Positions 22,985 to 34,985 of a stretch of DNA of 64,000 nt are shown here, in pieces (within the stretch, counting starts at the first letter, position 1; each line of letters opens with the position of its first letter). Origin of the DNA: Onthophagus taurus (Eukaryota > Arthropoda > Insecta > Coleoptera > Scarabaeidae); assembly GCF_036711975.1 (NCBI RefSeq), contig NC_091973.1:6758001-6822000 (forward strand). Reading direction: 5' to 3'. The position numbers and the translations under genes are program-made. The notes below the pieces were generated by a model. The model had not been told where the DNA came from and did no database searches. It saw only the letters and a program-made list of their open reading frames with translations.

Positions 22985-25675
22985 ATTTTAAGAAATAATC
23001 TTAAATACTATTTCTATACTGTTCATAGGGAAATAAAAAAATTAATAAATTTAAAAAATGGTGTCAACAAAAGTTGTTCCTTTTTTAATTCTTAACAAGT
23101 TTTATTTGAAAAAAATTTTGATACAACCAATAATTAGGAAGATAACCTAGAATTTAATTTCTATACTATTCAGAGGGAAATTAAAAAATTGATAATTTTA
23201 AAAAATGATGCCGACAAAAGATGTTCCTTTTTTAATTCTTAACAAATTTTATTTGAAAAATATTTTGATACAACCAATAATTAGAAAGATAACCTAGAAT
23301 TTAATTTCTATACTATTTAGAGGGAAATTAAAAAATTGATAATTTTCAAAAATGGCGCCAACAAAAGTTGCTCCTTCCTTATTTCTTAACAAATTTTATT
23401 TGAAAAAAATGTTGATACAAACAATAATTAGGAAGATAACCTAGAATTTAATTTCTATACTATTCAGAGGGAAATTAAAAAATTGATAATTTTCAAAAAT
23501 GGTGCCAACAAAAGTTGTTCCTTTTTTAATTCTTAACAAGTTTTATTTGAAAAAAATTTTGATACAAACAATAATTAGGAACATAACTTAGAATTTAATT
23601 TCTATACTATTCAGAGGGAAATTAAAAAATTGATAATTTTAAAAAATGGTGCCAACAAACCTTGTTCCTTCTTTAATTCTTAACAAGTTTTATTTGAAAA
23701 AAATTTTGATACAAACAATAATTAGGAACATAACCTAGAATTTAATTTCTATACTATTCAGAGGGAAATTAAAAAATTGATAATTTTCAAAAATGGTTCC
23801 AACAAAAGTTGTTCCTTTCTTAATTCTTAACAAGTTTTATTTGAAAAAAAATTTTGATACAAACAATAATTAGGAAGATAATCTTAATAAAAATGGAAAA
23901 AGTAAAAACTTTTGAGAGAAATAACAAAGTACTTAATTTATTTCAATAAATAGACATGTTTCGAAACAAATGTTTCATCTTCAGTCTATACTACTTCCAA
24001 GAAATTTAAGGATTTACTTTGATTTTGTAAAAAGTTTTCTAGAAGTATTTTGTTTGTAAGAAAAATAACTAGAATTCAGACATATTCCCAACATATTTAA
24101 AAAAAAATTTTTACATCATTTTGTAATTATTTTGAAGTACTGAAGATGAAACATTTGTTTCGAAACATGTCTATTTATTGAAATAAATTAAGTATTTTGT
24201 TATTTCTCACAAAAAGTTTTTACTTTTTCCATTTTTATTATTTAATTCTTGAGAAATATGGAGAATTTCATCCCAAGATAATCTTAATTTCTATACTGTT
24301 CACAGGGAAATTAAAAAATTGATAATTTTAAAAAATGGTGCCAACAAACGTTGTTCCTTTTTAAATTATAAACAAGTTTTATTTGAAAAATATTTTGATA
24401 TAAGCAATAATTAGGAAAATAATATCAAATTCCATTTCTATACTGTTCACAGGGAAATTAAAAAATTGATAATTTTAAAAAATGTTGCCGACAAAAGTTG
24501 TTCCTTTTTTAATTCTTAACAAGTTTTATTTGAAAAAAATTTTGATACAAATAATAATTAGGAAGATAACCTACAATTTAATTTCTATACTGTTCACAAG
24601 GAAATTAAAAAATTGATAATTTTAAAAAATCGTGCCGACAAACGATGTTCCTCTTTTAATTCTTAACAAGTTTTATTTGAAAAAAATTTTGATACAAACA
24701 ATAATTAGGAAGATAACCTAGAATTTTATTTCTATACTATTCAGAGGGAAATTAAAAAATTGATAATTTTCAAAAATGGTGCCAACAAAAGTTGTTCCTT
24801 TTCTAATTCTTAACAAGTTTTATTTGAAAAATATTTTGATACAAACAATAATTAGGAAGATAATCTTAATTTCTATACTGTTCACAGGGAAATTAAAAAA
24901 TTAATAATTTTAAAAAATGGAGCCACAAACGTTGTTCCTTCCTTAATTCTTAACAAATTTTATTTGAAAAAAATTTTGATACAAAAAATAATTAGAAAGA
25001 TAACCTAGAATTTAATTTCTATACTATTCAGAGGGAAATTAAAAAATTGATAATTTTCAAAAATGGTGCCACAAACGTTGTTCCTTCCTTAATTCTTAAC
25101 AAATTTTATTTGAAAAAAATTTTGATACAAACAATAATTAGCAAAATAACCTAGAATTTAATTTCTACACTATTCAGAGGGAAATTAAAAAATTGATAAT
25201 TTTCAAAAATGGTGCTAACAAAAGTTGTTCCTTTCTTAATTCTTAACAAGTTTTATTTGAAAAATATTTTGATACAAACAATAATTAGGAAAATAATCTT
25301 AAATTCTTTTACTATATTGTTCATAGGGAAATTAAAAAATTAATAATTTTAAAAAATGGTGCCAACAAACGTTGTTCCTTTTTTAATTCTTAAGAAGTTT
25401 TATTTGAAAAATATTTTGATACAAACAATAATTAGGAAAATAATCTTGAATTTAATTTCTATACTGTTCAAAAGGAAATTAAAAAGTTGATAATTTAAAA
25501 AAATGGTGCCCATAACAGTTGTTCCTTGTGTAATTCTTAACAAGTTTTATTTGAAAAATATTTTGATACAAACAATAATTAGGAAGATAATCTTGAATTC
25601 CATTTCTATATTGTTCACAGGGAAATTAAAAAGTTGATAATTTTAAAAAATGGTGCCAATAAAAGTTGTTACATG
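22985..25675. repeat. 147-bp satellite array upstream of HDAC6, about 16 copies
   Basis: The string CTATACTATTCAGAGGGAAA begins at 23161, 23308 and 23455, exactly 147 bp apart. Other constant parts are AAAAAATTGATAATTTT, AACAAAAGTTGTTCCTTTT, TTCTTAACAAGTTTTATTTG and ACAATAATTAGGA. The array is interrupted once by a foldback MITE (23886-24239). The same family resumes inside the HDAC6 intron at 27775. The unit length equals the DNA wrapped on one nucleosome core. Confidence 0.95.
23886..24239. mobile_element. Foldback MITE with ~100-bp inverted repeats, inserted in the satellite
   Basis: 23886-23984 and 24140-24239 are near-perfect inverted copies (both begin AATAAAAATGGAAAAAGTAA read inward and end ATCTTCAG). 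Each contains the small palindrome GTTTCGAAAC. The 155-bp loop is non-coding. The 147-bp satellite is present on both sides, so the insertion is younger than the array. A weaker look-alike of the inverted arm appears at about 63800-63850. Confidence 0.85.
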
Positions 25676-26309
25676 ATAGCTTGTACTAAAAGTACCCTCA
25701 CATCTGCTAATTTGAATGAAGTATTCTTATTTGCCACCTCATTTTTTATCTGAGCCCTCAATTCAACTCAATTGGGTTGATTTCTCAGTGATAAGGTGGT
25801 AACCTCTAAATAGTTTCCTTGTTTCGTTGGACAAATTTAATAGAATTCTTTATTAAATTTGCCAGAAGAGTTTTAACAACAGTCTCAAAAAAAAAATCAA
25901 AAATACATTTGAAAAAAATAGTGTCATCTAATGGGCAGTGTGGTAAATACTTCTTAATATACACATTTTTGATAATTTCAAATAGTATAATTAAATAAAA
26001 ATAAGAATATAATGAGCTTAAAAGATTTTAATACCCAAGATTTGAAGAAACAAATATTAATAATCTATTTTTTATAATGTCTATGAAAAATCTAACCTTA
26101 AATATCAACAACTTGTCAAATGTCAAATTGATTTATAACAACTCCGAAAAATAAGTTTTATAACCATCACCTGTTAACATTACACAAGAAAATAAGTATA
26201 AGTAAATAAGCATCTTATCTTTAGTATTTCTTAATTAAACATTGATGTTTAAAAAATTATGAAAGTGATAATCTTTTAGGTTATCTTTACAAAACAAAAA
26301 AAAAAAAAA
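25676..26309 (+). promoter_or_regulatory. HDAC6: HDAC6 upstream region and 5' UTR
   Basis: Non-repetitive AT-rich DNA between the satellite and the HDAC6 start. It must hold the promoter unless an upstream exon exists. An A-run (about 26296-26310) lies directly before the ATG. No TATA box is convincing. Confidence 0.35.
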
Positions 26310-29300
26310 ATGGAAGGAGCCCGAAAAAAGGTCATTTCTTTAAACTTTATTTATATGATTACAATTTATTAAGATTCTTTTTAATTATAAAGGAGTCAAT
26401 TGGGCAGATGAAAGCAAGAATGCGTTTGGCAAAGAAACTTGAAGTTGTTACAGTTGAAGATCCCTTTGAAAAATGTGATAAGATTAGTGGTCTCGTTCGA
26501 AAAAGAACAGGCTTAACATATGACGATAATATGGCTCTTCATGAGTGTCCTTGGGATGAACATTATCCTGAAAATCCTTTAAGATATATCAGAATCTTCG
26601 ATCGGTATGTTTATGTTGTATTTTTTTAATTTTTGTATTGATTCTTTTAATTTTTAGTTTTGTTGAGTTGGACCTAATAAATAGATGCCAACAAATCCCA
26701 TCAGAAATGATTACAAATGATCTGGTTGAAGTAGTTCATTCAAAAAATACTTATGAAAAATTAAATAAAATAATGGGGTTGGTAGAAGAAGATATGCAAA
26801 AAGAAGCTTCCAAATATGATGCAATATACTTTAATGATGTATTATTATTATATGCTATAATGTTATATTTTTCTCATACTTATTTTTTAATTACAGAATA
26901 CTTTTGAAGCAGCTTGTATTGCAGCAGGTTCAGTAATGAATGCAGTTAAATCAGTTTGTACAGGGGAAACCCAAAACGCTTTTGCACTTGTAAGACCTCC
27001 AGGACATCATGCAATGTTTGATGAATACTGTGGTTATTGTTACTTTAATAATGTAGCAATAGGTGCAAAGGTAGCCTTGAAAAATGGTCGGGCTGAGAAG
27101 ATTTTAATTGTGGATTTTGATGTTCACCATGGGCAAGCGACCCAACAAATGTTTTATGATGATGATAGTGTTTTATATTTTTCCCTGCATCGGTACGAAC
27201 ATGGAACATTTTGGCCCAATTTGCGTGAGAGTAATTTTGATTTTATTGGAGGTGGAAAAGGTAAAGGATATAATGTGAATGTTCCACTCAATTGTACAGG
27301 CTTAGAAGATAAGGATTATTTTGCTGTGATATTTAATATTTTACTTCCCATAGCGTATGAGGTAATTTTAATAACAATTTTGTGAGAGACCTTTGAGATG
27401 GATTATTTAAAATAATTCGTTTTAGTTTAATCCGGATTTAGTATTATTTTCAGCGGGTTATGACGCCTGCATTGGTTGTCCAGAGGTAGTTATTTTTTTA
27501 ATATTCTTCTTTTTTGTTGTAGTTTAATCCAGATCTTGTTATTTTTTCTGCTGGATTTGATTCAGCTATTGGCGATGAAAAGGTCGGTTTGACATAAAAA
27601 TATGTTAATTTGACTAAATTTAAATCAATTTTTGAATAAATCTAACCTCATTTTCGGAATATTAACAACATACAGGGTGTCTCATGTAACTGGTTCATTA
27701 GAACTTTTTTCTTATTCGAAATTTTGGTAGCATGGGTTGTTCATTCGGAACTTTCGATCTAAAATATTTTCAAGATTAAATTCCATTTCTATACTGTTCA
27801 CAGGGAAATTAAAAAAATGATAATTTTAAAAAATGGTGCCAACGAAAGTTGTTCCTTTCTTAATTCTTAACAAGTTTTATTTGAAAAATATTTTGATACA
27901 AACAATAATTAGGAAAATAATCTTGAATTTCATTTCTATACTGTTCATAGGGAAAATTAATAATTTTAAAAAATCGTGCCAACAAAAGTTGTTCCTTTTT
28001 TAATTCTTAACAAGTTTTATTTGCAAAATATTTTGATATAAACAATAATTAGGAAAATAATCTTAAATTCCGTTTCTACACTATTCACAGGGAAATTAAA
28101 GCATTAATAATTTTAAAAAATGGTGTCCACAGAAGCTGTTCCTTTTTTAATTCTTAACAAGTTTTATTTGAAAAATATTTTGATACAAACAATAATTACG
28201 AAAATGATCTTAAATTTCATTTCTATACTGTTCACAGGGAAGTAAAAAAATTGATAATTTTAAAAAATTGTGCCAATAAACGTTGTTGCTTCTTTAATTC
28301 TTAACAAGTTTTATTTGGAAAATATTTTGATACAAACAATAATTAGGAAAATAATGTTAAATTAAATTTCTATACTATTCACAGGGAAATTAAAAAATTG
28401 ATAATTTTAAAAAATTGTGCCAATAAACGTTGTTCCTTGTTTAATTCTCAACAAGTTTTATTTGAAAAAAATTTTGATACAAATAATAATTAGGAAGATA
28501 ACCTAGAATTTAATTTCTATACTATTCAGAGGGAAATTAAAAAATTGATAATTTTAAAAAATGATGCCGACAAAAGTTGTTCCTTTTTTAATTCTTAACA
28601 AGTTTTATTTGAAAAATATTTTGATACAAACAATAATTACGAAAATGATCTTAAATTTCATTTCTATACTGTTCACAGGGAAATTAAAAAATTGATAATT
28701 TTAAAAAATTGTGCCAATAAACGTTGTTCCTTCTTTAATTCTTAACAAGTTTTATTTGAAGAATATTTTGATACAAACAATAATTAGGAAAATAATGTTA
28801 AATTACATTTCTATACTGTTCACAGGGAAATTAAAAAATTAATAATTTTAAAAAATGGTTCCAACAAACGTTGTTGCTTGTTTAATTCTTAACAAGTTTT
28901 ATTTGAAAAATATTTTGATACAAACAATAATTACGAAAATGATCTTAAATTAAATTTCTATACTGTTCACAGGGAAATTAAAAAATTAATAATTTTCAAA
29001 AATGGTGCTCACAAAAGTTGTTCCTTTCTTAATTCTTAACAAGTTTTATTTGAAAAATATTTTGATACAAACAATAATTAGGAAAATAATGTTAAATTTC
29101 ATTTCTATACTGTTCACAGGAAAATAAAAAAATAATAATTTTAAAAAATGGTGCCCACAAAAGTTGTTCCTTTTTTAATTCTTAACAAGTTTTATTCGAA
29201 AAATATTTTGATACAAACAATAATTAGGAAATAATCTTAAATTCCATTTCTATACTGTTCACAGGGAAATTAAAAAATTGATAATTTTAAAAAATGGTAC

Positions 29301-32300
29301 CAACAAAAGTTGTTCCTTTTTTAATTCTTAACAAGTTTTATTTGAAAAATATTTTGATACAAACAATAATTAGGAAAATAATCTTAAATTCCGTTTCTAT
29401 ACTATTCACAGGGAAATTAAAGCATTAATAATTTTAAAAAATGGTGCCCACAAAAGTTGTTACTTTTTTAATTCTTAACAAGTTTTATTTGAAAAATATT
29501 TGGATACAAACAATAATTACGAAAATGATCTTAAATTTCATTTCTATACTGTTCACAGGGAAATTAAAAAATTGATAATTTTAAAAAATTGTGCCAATAA
29601 ACGTTGTTCCTTCTTTAATTCTTAACAAGTTTTATTTGAAAAATATTTTGATACAAACAATAATTAGGAAAATAATGTTAAATTAAATTTCTATACTATT
29701 CACAGGGAAATTAAAAAATTGATAATTTTAAAAAATTGTGCCAATAAACGTTGTTCCTTGTTTAATTCTCAACAAGTTTTATTTGAAAAAAATTTTGATA
29801 CAAATAATAATTAGGAAGATAACCTAGAATTTAATTTCTATACTATTCAGAGGGAAATTAAAAAATTGATAATTTTAAAAAATGATGCCGACAAAAGTTG
29901 TTCCTTTTTTAATTCTTAACAAGTTTTATTTGAAAAATATTTTGATACAAACAATAATTACGAAAATGATCTTAAATTTCATTTCTATACTGTTCACAGG
30001 GAAATTAAAAAATTGATAATTTTAAAAAATTGTGCCAATAAACGTTGTTCCTTCTTTAATTCTTAACAAGTTTTATTTGAAGAATATTTTGATACAAACA
30101 ATAGTTAGGAAAATAATGTTAAATTAAATTTCTATACTATTCACAGGGAAATTAAAAAATTGATAATTTTAAAAAATTGTGCCAATAAACGTTGTTCCTT
30201 GTTTAATTCTCAACAAGTTTTATTTGAAAAATATTTTGATACAACCAATAATTAGGAAAATAATCTTAAATTACATTTCTGTACTGTTAACAGGGAAATT
30301 AAAAAATTGATAATTTTCAAAAATGGTGCCAACAAACGTTGTACCTTTTTAAATTATAAACAAGTTTTATTTGAAAAATATTTTGATATAAGCAATAATT
30401 AGGAAAATAATATCAAATTCCATTTCTATACTGTTCACAGGGAAATTAAAAAAATGATAATATTAAAAAATTGTGCCAACAAACGTTGTTCCTTTTTTAA
30501 TTCTTAACAAGTTTTAATTGAAAAAAATTTTGATACAAACAATAATTAGGAAGATAACCTAGAATTTAATTTCTATATTATTCACAGGGAAATTAAAAAA
30601 TTGATAATTTTAAAAAATTGTGCCAATAAACGTTGTTCCTTGTTTAATTCTCAACAAGTTTTATTTGAAAAATATTTTGATACAAACAATAATTACGAAA
30701 ATGATCTTAAATTAAATTTCTATACTGTTCACAGGGAAATTAAAAAATTAATAATTTAAAAAAATGGTGCCAACCAAAGTTGTTCCTTTCTTAATTCTTA
30801 ACAAATTTTATTTGAAAAATATTTTGATACAAACAATAATTAAGAAAATAATCTTAAATTGCATTTCTATACTATTCACAGGGAAATTAAAAAATTAATA
30901 ATTTTAAAAAATGGTACCCACAAAAGTTGTTCCTTTCTTAATTCTTAACAAGTTTTATTTGAAAAATATTTTGATACAAACAATAATCAGGAAGATAATC
31001 TTAATTTGTGGTTCTATACTGTTCATAGGGAAATTAAAAAATTAATAAGTTTAAAAAATGGTGTCAACAAAAGTTGTTCCTTTTTTAATTCTTAACAAGT
31101 TTTATTTGAAAAATATTTTGATACAATCAATAATTAGGAAAATAATCTTATTTTCCATTCCTATACTGTTCACAGGGAAATTAAAAAATTGATAATTTTA
31201 AGAACTACTTCCGGTCTACCAGAAATAGACCATAACTTCATTATTTTAAATAGATTTTATTGCACCTTTTAATACGTATGGGGGTTTAAAGAGTATGGTG
31301 AAATTAACCAAAATAACTTTTATGAAAGTCAACATATTTTTTTACGTACAATTAAAAGGTGTAAGTTATGGTCTACTTCCGGTAGATCGGAAGTGTCAGC
31401 CACCTTAAAAATATTTTAGATCGAAAGTTAATATAATTAATTAATTAATATAATCGAAAGTTAACTTAATTTGGATTATAGCTACAAATTAATTTTAAAA
31501 ATTAATAAGAAAAAAAATATTTATTGAATGTTTAGTTTTCCGCTGATTTCAGGGCGAAATGAAAATATCTCCAGGATTTTACGGCCAATTAATAACATTG
31601 TTAGGCGGTTTAGCGCAAGGACGTCAAGTTGTATGTTTAGAAGGTGGTTATTTTTTGGAATCATTAGCAGAAGGAGCAGCTATGTCCGTAAAAAGTTTGT
31701 TGGATGATGCACCAGGGATGGTAAAACCATTTGGAAAGCCAGAAGAACATATAATCGACGTTATCAATAATTTACGATTTATATTGCAACCGTTTTGGAA
31801 ATGTTTTGAGTCATTTCCTCAAAGAAATGAATGTGTAAATGATCCACATAGAGTTATGGTGAAATATTTAGGTGTTCGACTCACCGCACCCTTTTTAACA
31901 CACGATTGTTATCCAGTACAATGCGAATTTATAAACGAACAATTCGCAGAAGTTGTGGATGAATATAGAAAGGAATATTCTGAGCCAACAGGAAATGGAA
32001 TTTGTTACGCTTTCGATGAAGTCATGTTTGAACATAAAACGCCCGAAAATTTTCCAGAACGACCCGAAAGATTGATAAAATTATATGAAAAATTTACCGA
32101 GCTAAAATTGCACGAACGATTAATTAAAGTTTCTACTCGTAAAGCAACGGAAGATGAACTGCTTTTAATTCACGATAAAGAATATATCGATTCATTAATT
32201 AATTCCAAATTATATACCGCCACTAGAGACGTTTATTTCACCCCAGAAAGTTTACCGCCAATTTTAACATCCGCCGGGTGTTTATTAAACGTCGTCGACC

Positions 32301-33208
32301 AAGTTATGACAAATAAATCAAGAGCGGGTGTGGCTATGATTCGCCCACCAGGTCATCACGCTGAAAAACACCAACCAATGGGTTTTTGTTTCATCAATAA
32401 CATCGCATTAGCGGCTAAATACATTTTAACAAAATACAAAACAAAACGGATATTAATTTTGGATTTTGATGTTCATCATGGAAACGGAACTCAAAAAGCT
32501 TTTTATAATTCTAAAGAAGTTTTATATATCAGCGTTCATCAATATAATAATGGCAACTTTTTTCCTAATGGATCTGATGGGAATTTTAATATGCATGGCG
32601 AAGGACGTGGAGTTGGATATAATGTTAACATTCCATTTAATAAGGTAAAAAATTTCTAATAAGATATTCTTAAATTATCTTTTTTAATGTTTCAGGAAAA
32701 CCCTTCAGATTTTATGACGGATACCGAATACATAACAATATTCAATCATATAATACTCCCAATATCTTATTCATTCGGACCGGAAGTAATATTAGTCTCC
32801 GCCGGATTCGACGCTGGTCTCGACGATCCGATCGGTCATTATCGCGTAACTCCAGAAGCTTTCGGTCATTTCATCCAACTATTAAAACCTTTAGCAAGAG
32901 GAAAAATGATTTTGTCTTTGGAAGGGGGATACAACGTAAATACAGTTGCATACTCAATGACGATGTGTATCAAAGCTTTGCTAGGAGACCCTTTGCCGTC
33001 ACTGGAAATTGGAAAAATTCGGAAAAGCGCGTTAGAAACCTTGGAAAAGGTTATAAACGTCCAAAAGCGTTTTTGGCCTATTCTGCAAGTTAGAAAGGAA
33101 TTGCCGGAGGGTGTGGAAAGTTTAACTCTTTTGGGACCAGAGGGTTTAATAGTTATTGATAGCCCTGATATTGAGATGCTTCAGAAGATTGGCGTTAATG
33201 ATGACTAA
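26310..33208 (+). CDS. HDAC6: Histone deacetylase 6 (tandem HDAC domains, no ZnF-UBP)
   Basis: Exons: 26310-26330, 26393-26604, 26658-26838, 26897-27361, then one of 27426-27485 or 27523-27582, 31553-32644 and 32696-33208. With either alternative exon the frame holds and gives 847 residues. HDAC6 is a mainly cytoplasmic zinc deacetylase of tubulin and HSP90-type substrates. Domain 1 shows LVRPPGHHAMFDEYCGYCYF (His-His dyad ~175-176) and DFDVHHGQATQQ. Its second metal Asp comes from the alternative exon (~306), then LEGGYFLESL. Domain 2 shows IRPPGHHAEKHQPMGFCF (~581-582), DFDVHHGNGTQK, VSAGFDAGLDDPIGHYRVTP and LEGGYNV. The protein ends 30 residues after KELPEGVESL. The C-terminal ubiquitin-binding zinc finger of many HDAC6 proteins is absent, and I found no exon for it downstream. 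The first-exon donor GTCATT is weak, so the start is less certain; Met at 26408 is the alternative. Intron 5 carries a 147-bp satellite. Confidence 0.93.
27426..27485 (+). other. HDAC6: HDAC6 alternative exon 5a
   Basis: This 60-nt exon has acceptor TTTTAG and donor GTAGTT. It encodes FNPDLVLFSAGYDACIGCPE and continues into GEM of exon 6. GYDA contains the zinc-binding Asp of domain 1. It has the same phase (0/0) and length as exon 5b. Confidence 0.85.
27523..27582 (+). other. HDAC6: HDAC6 alternative exon 5b
   Basis: This 60-nt exon has acceptor TTGTTGTAG after a pyrimidine-rich tract and donor GTCGGT. It encodes FNPDLVIFSAGFDSAIGDEK and continues into GEM of exon 6. It matches 13 of 20 residues of exon 5a, with many synonymous differences. 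Only 37 nt separate it from exon 5a. Confidence 0.85.
27749..31429. mobile_element. Inverted-repeat-bounded block enclosing the intronic 147-bp satellite
   Basis: The 22 bp at 27749-27770 (AACTTTCGATCTAAAATATT plus TT) is the exact reverse complement of 31408-31429. Inside the right end there is a further ~32-bp inverted pair (31205-31236 with 31362-31393, ACTTCCGGTCTACC type). Text just left of the left end (CAGGGTGTCTCATGTAACTG) is typical of insect DNA transposons. I infer that the satellite sits within a transposon; the true element ends are uncertain. Confidence 0.45.
27775..31200. repeat. 147-bp satellite array in HDAC6 intron 5, about 23 copies
   Basis: Same consensus and orientation as 22985-25675, marked here by CTATACTGTTCACAGGGAAA. 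A long segment repeats within the array: 28350-28800 is nearly identical to about 29680-30120, so blocks of several units were duplicated together. There is no coding capacity. Confidence 0.95.
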
Positions 33209-33664
33209 AAAATATTTTTTAACATTTATAATGTTAACATTCCTAATACTTAAATTCTTTTTAATATGTGTACTATACATATTTTTTTTTAAATGTTGAG
33301 TCGTTTAAACTGTTGATTGTATTCAAAAGACATTTTTTTTGTATTTTGTACTAAACGTGTTAATAAAAAGTTTTTATTAATAATGCGAGTTAAGTTTTTT
33401 TATTCGCTAGTGTTAGTTCGCGCATATAAAAATGTTGAGTTCCTCATTCCAATGTATACTTGTCGTACATGCGCGGAAAAAATTATCGTTTTTTATATTA
33501 ATATATCGTACGCATAAAAAATATAAAGTATTGTATAAATAAATAATATTTATTGAATACAAAAGGTAAATAAATTAAGCGTACAGTGAACTTCACTTAA
33601 AATGCAATATACAAAAATATATTTCCATAGAAACCAGAGCACCTACTTACTTTGTCCCACATAA
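33209..33664 (+). other. HDAC6: HDAC6 3' UTR and spacer
   Basis: AT-rich, with AATAAA hexamers near 33362 and 33537. No gene; the 66-codon ORF at 33317 has no motif. Confidence 0.5.
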
Positions 33665-34985
33665 AATGCAACATGTCTGAATGTTTCTACTTCTAGTGAC
33701 AGTGGTAGGTAGCGCTAGTTATATCACTATGTTGCATTCGGGTTTAGCCGCACGTCTCTAAAGACTGCTAAACCCGAATGATTCTATTTCTAGGTCTTGT
33801 GTTAGTTCTAGTTTTAGTTTAATAAAAATATGCAACACGTCTCTAAAGACGGCTAAACCTGAATGTTTCTAGTTCTAGGTCTAGTGTTAGTTCTAGTTTT
33901 ACGCTAGCATAATTACTAGAACTAACACAAGACCTAGAACTAGAATCATTCGGGTTTAGCCGTCTTTAGAGACGTGCGGCTAAACCCGAATGTTTCTAGT
34001 TCTAGGTCTAATGTTAGTTCTAGTGACAGTGGTAAGTAGCGCTAGTTAGCATAATATATCACTATGTTGCATATTTTTATTGCACTATAACTAGAACTAA
34101 CACTAGACCTAAAACTAGAATCATTCGGGTTTAGCCGTCTTTAAAGACGTGCGGCTAAACCCGAATGATTCTAGTTTTAGGTCTAGTGCTAGTTCTAGTG
34201 ACAGTGGTAAGTAGCGCTAGTTAGCATAATATATCACTACGTTGCATATTCTTATTGCACTATAAGTAGAACTAACACTAGACCTAGAACTAGAATCATT
34301 CAGGTTTAGCCGTCTTTAGAGACGTGCGGCTAAACCCGAATGATTCTAGTTTTAGGTCTAGTGTTAGTTCTAGTGACAGTGGTAAGTAGCGCTAGTTAGC
34401 ATAATACATCACTATGTTGCATATTCTTATTGCACTATAAGTAGAACTAACACTAGACCTAGAACTAGAATCATTCGGGTTTAGCCGTCTTTAAAGACGT
34501 GGGGCTAAACCCGAATGTTTCTAGTTCTAGGTCTAATGTTAGTTCTAGTATCAGTGGTAAGTAGCGCTAGTTAGCATAACATATCACTATGTTGCATATT
34601 TTTATTGCACTATAACTAGAACTAACACTAGACCTAGAACTAGAATCATTCGGGTTTAGCCGTCTTTAGAGACGTGCGGCTAAACCCGAATGATTCTAGT
34701 TCTAGGTCTAATGTTAGTTCTAGTGACAGTGGTAAGTAGCGCTAGTTAGCATAATACATCACTATGTTGCATATTTTTATTGCACTATAACTAGAACTAA
34801 CACTAGACCTAGAACTAGAATCATTCGGGTTTATCCGTCTTTAGAGACGTGCGGCTAAACCCGAACGTTTCTAGTTCTCGATCTAGTGTTAGTTCTAGTT
34901 TTACAGTAGCACTATCACTAGAACCAACACAAGACCTAGAACTAGAATCATTCGGGTTTAGCCATCTTGAGAGATGTGCGGCTAA
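33665..34985. repeat. Palindromic satellite, ~175-bp period, about 7 units
   Basis: GCGCTAGTTAGCATAA recurs near 34039, 34214, 34389, 34564 and 34739, about 175 bp apart. Each unit holds a large palindrome centred on TCTTTAGAGACG. In one unit 33948-33991 is an inverted repeat with CATTCGGGTTTAGCCG arms, extending with ACTAGACCTAGAACTAGAA-type arms to roughly 108 bp. Every unit could form a cruciform or hairpin. Related units lie at 38036-38635. Confidence 0.9.
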
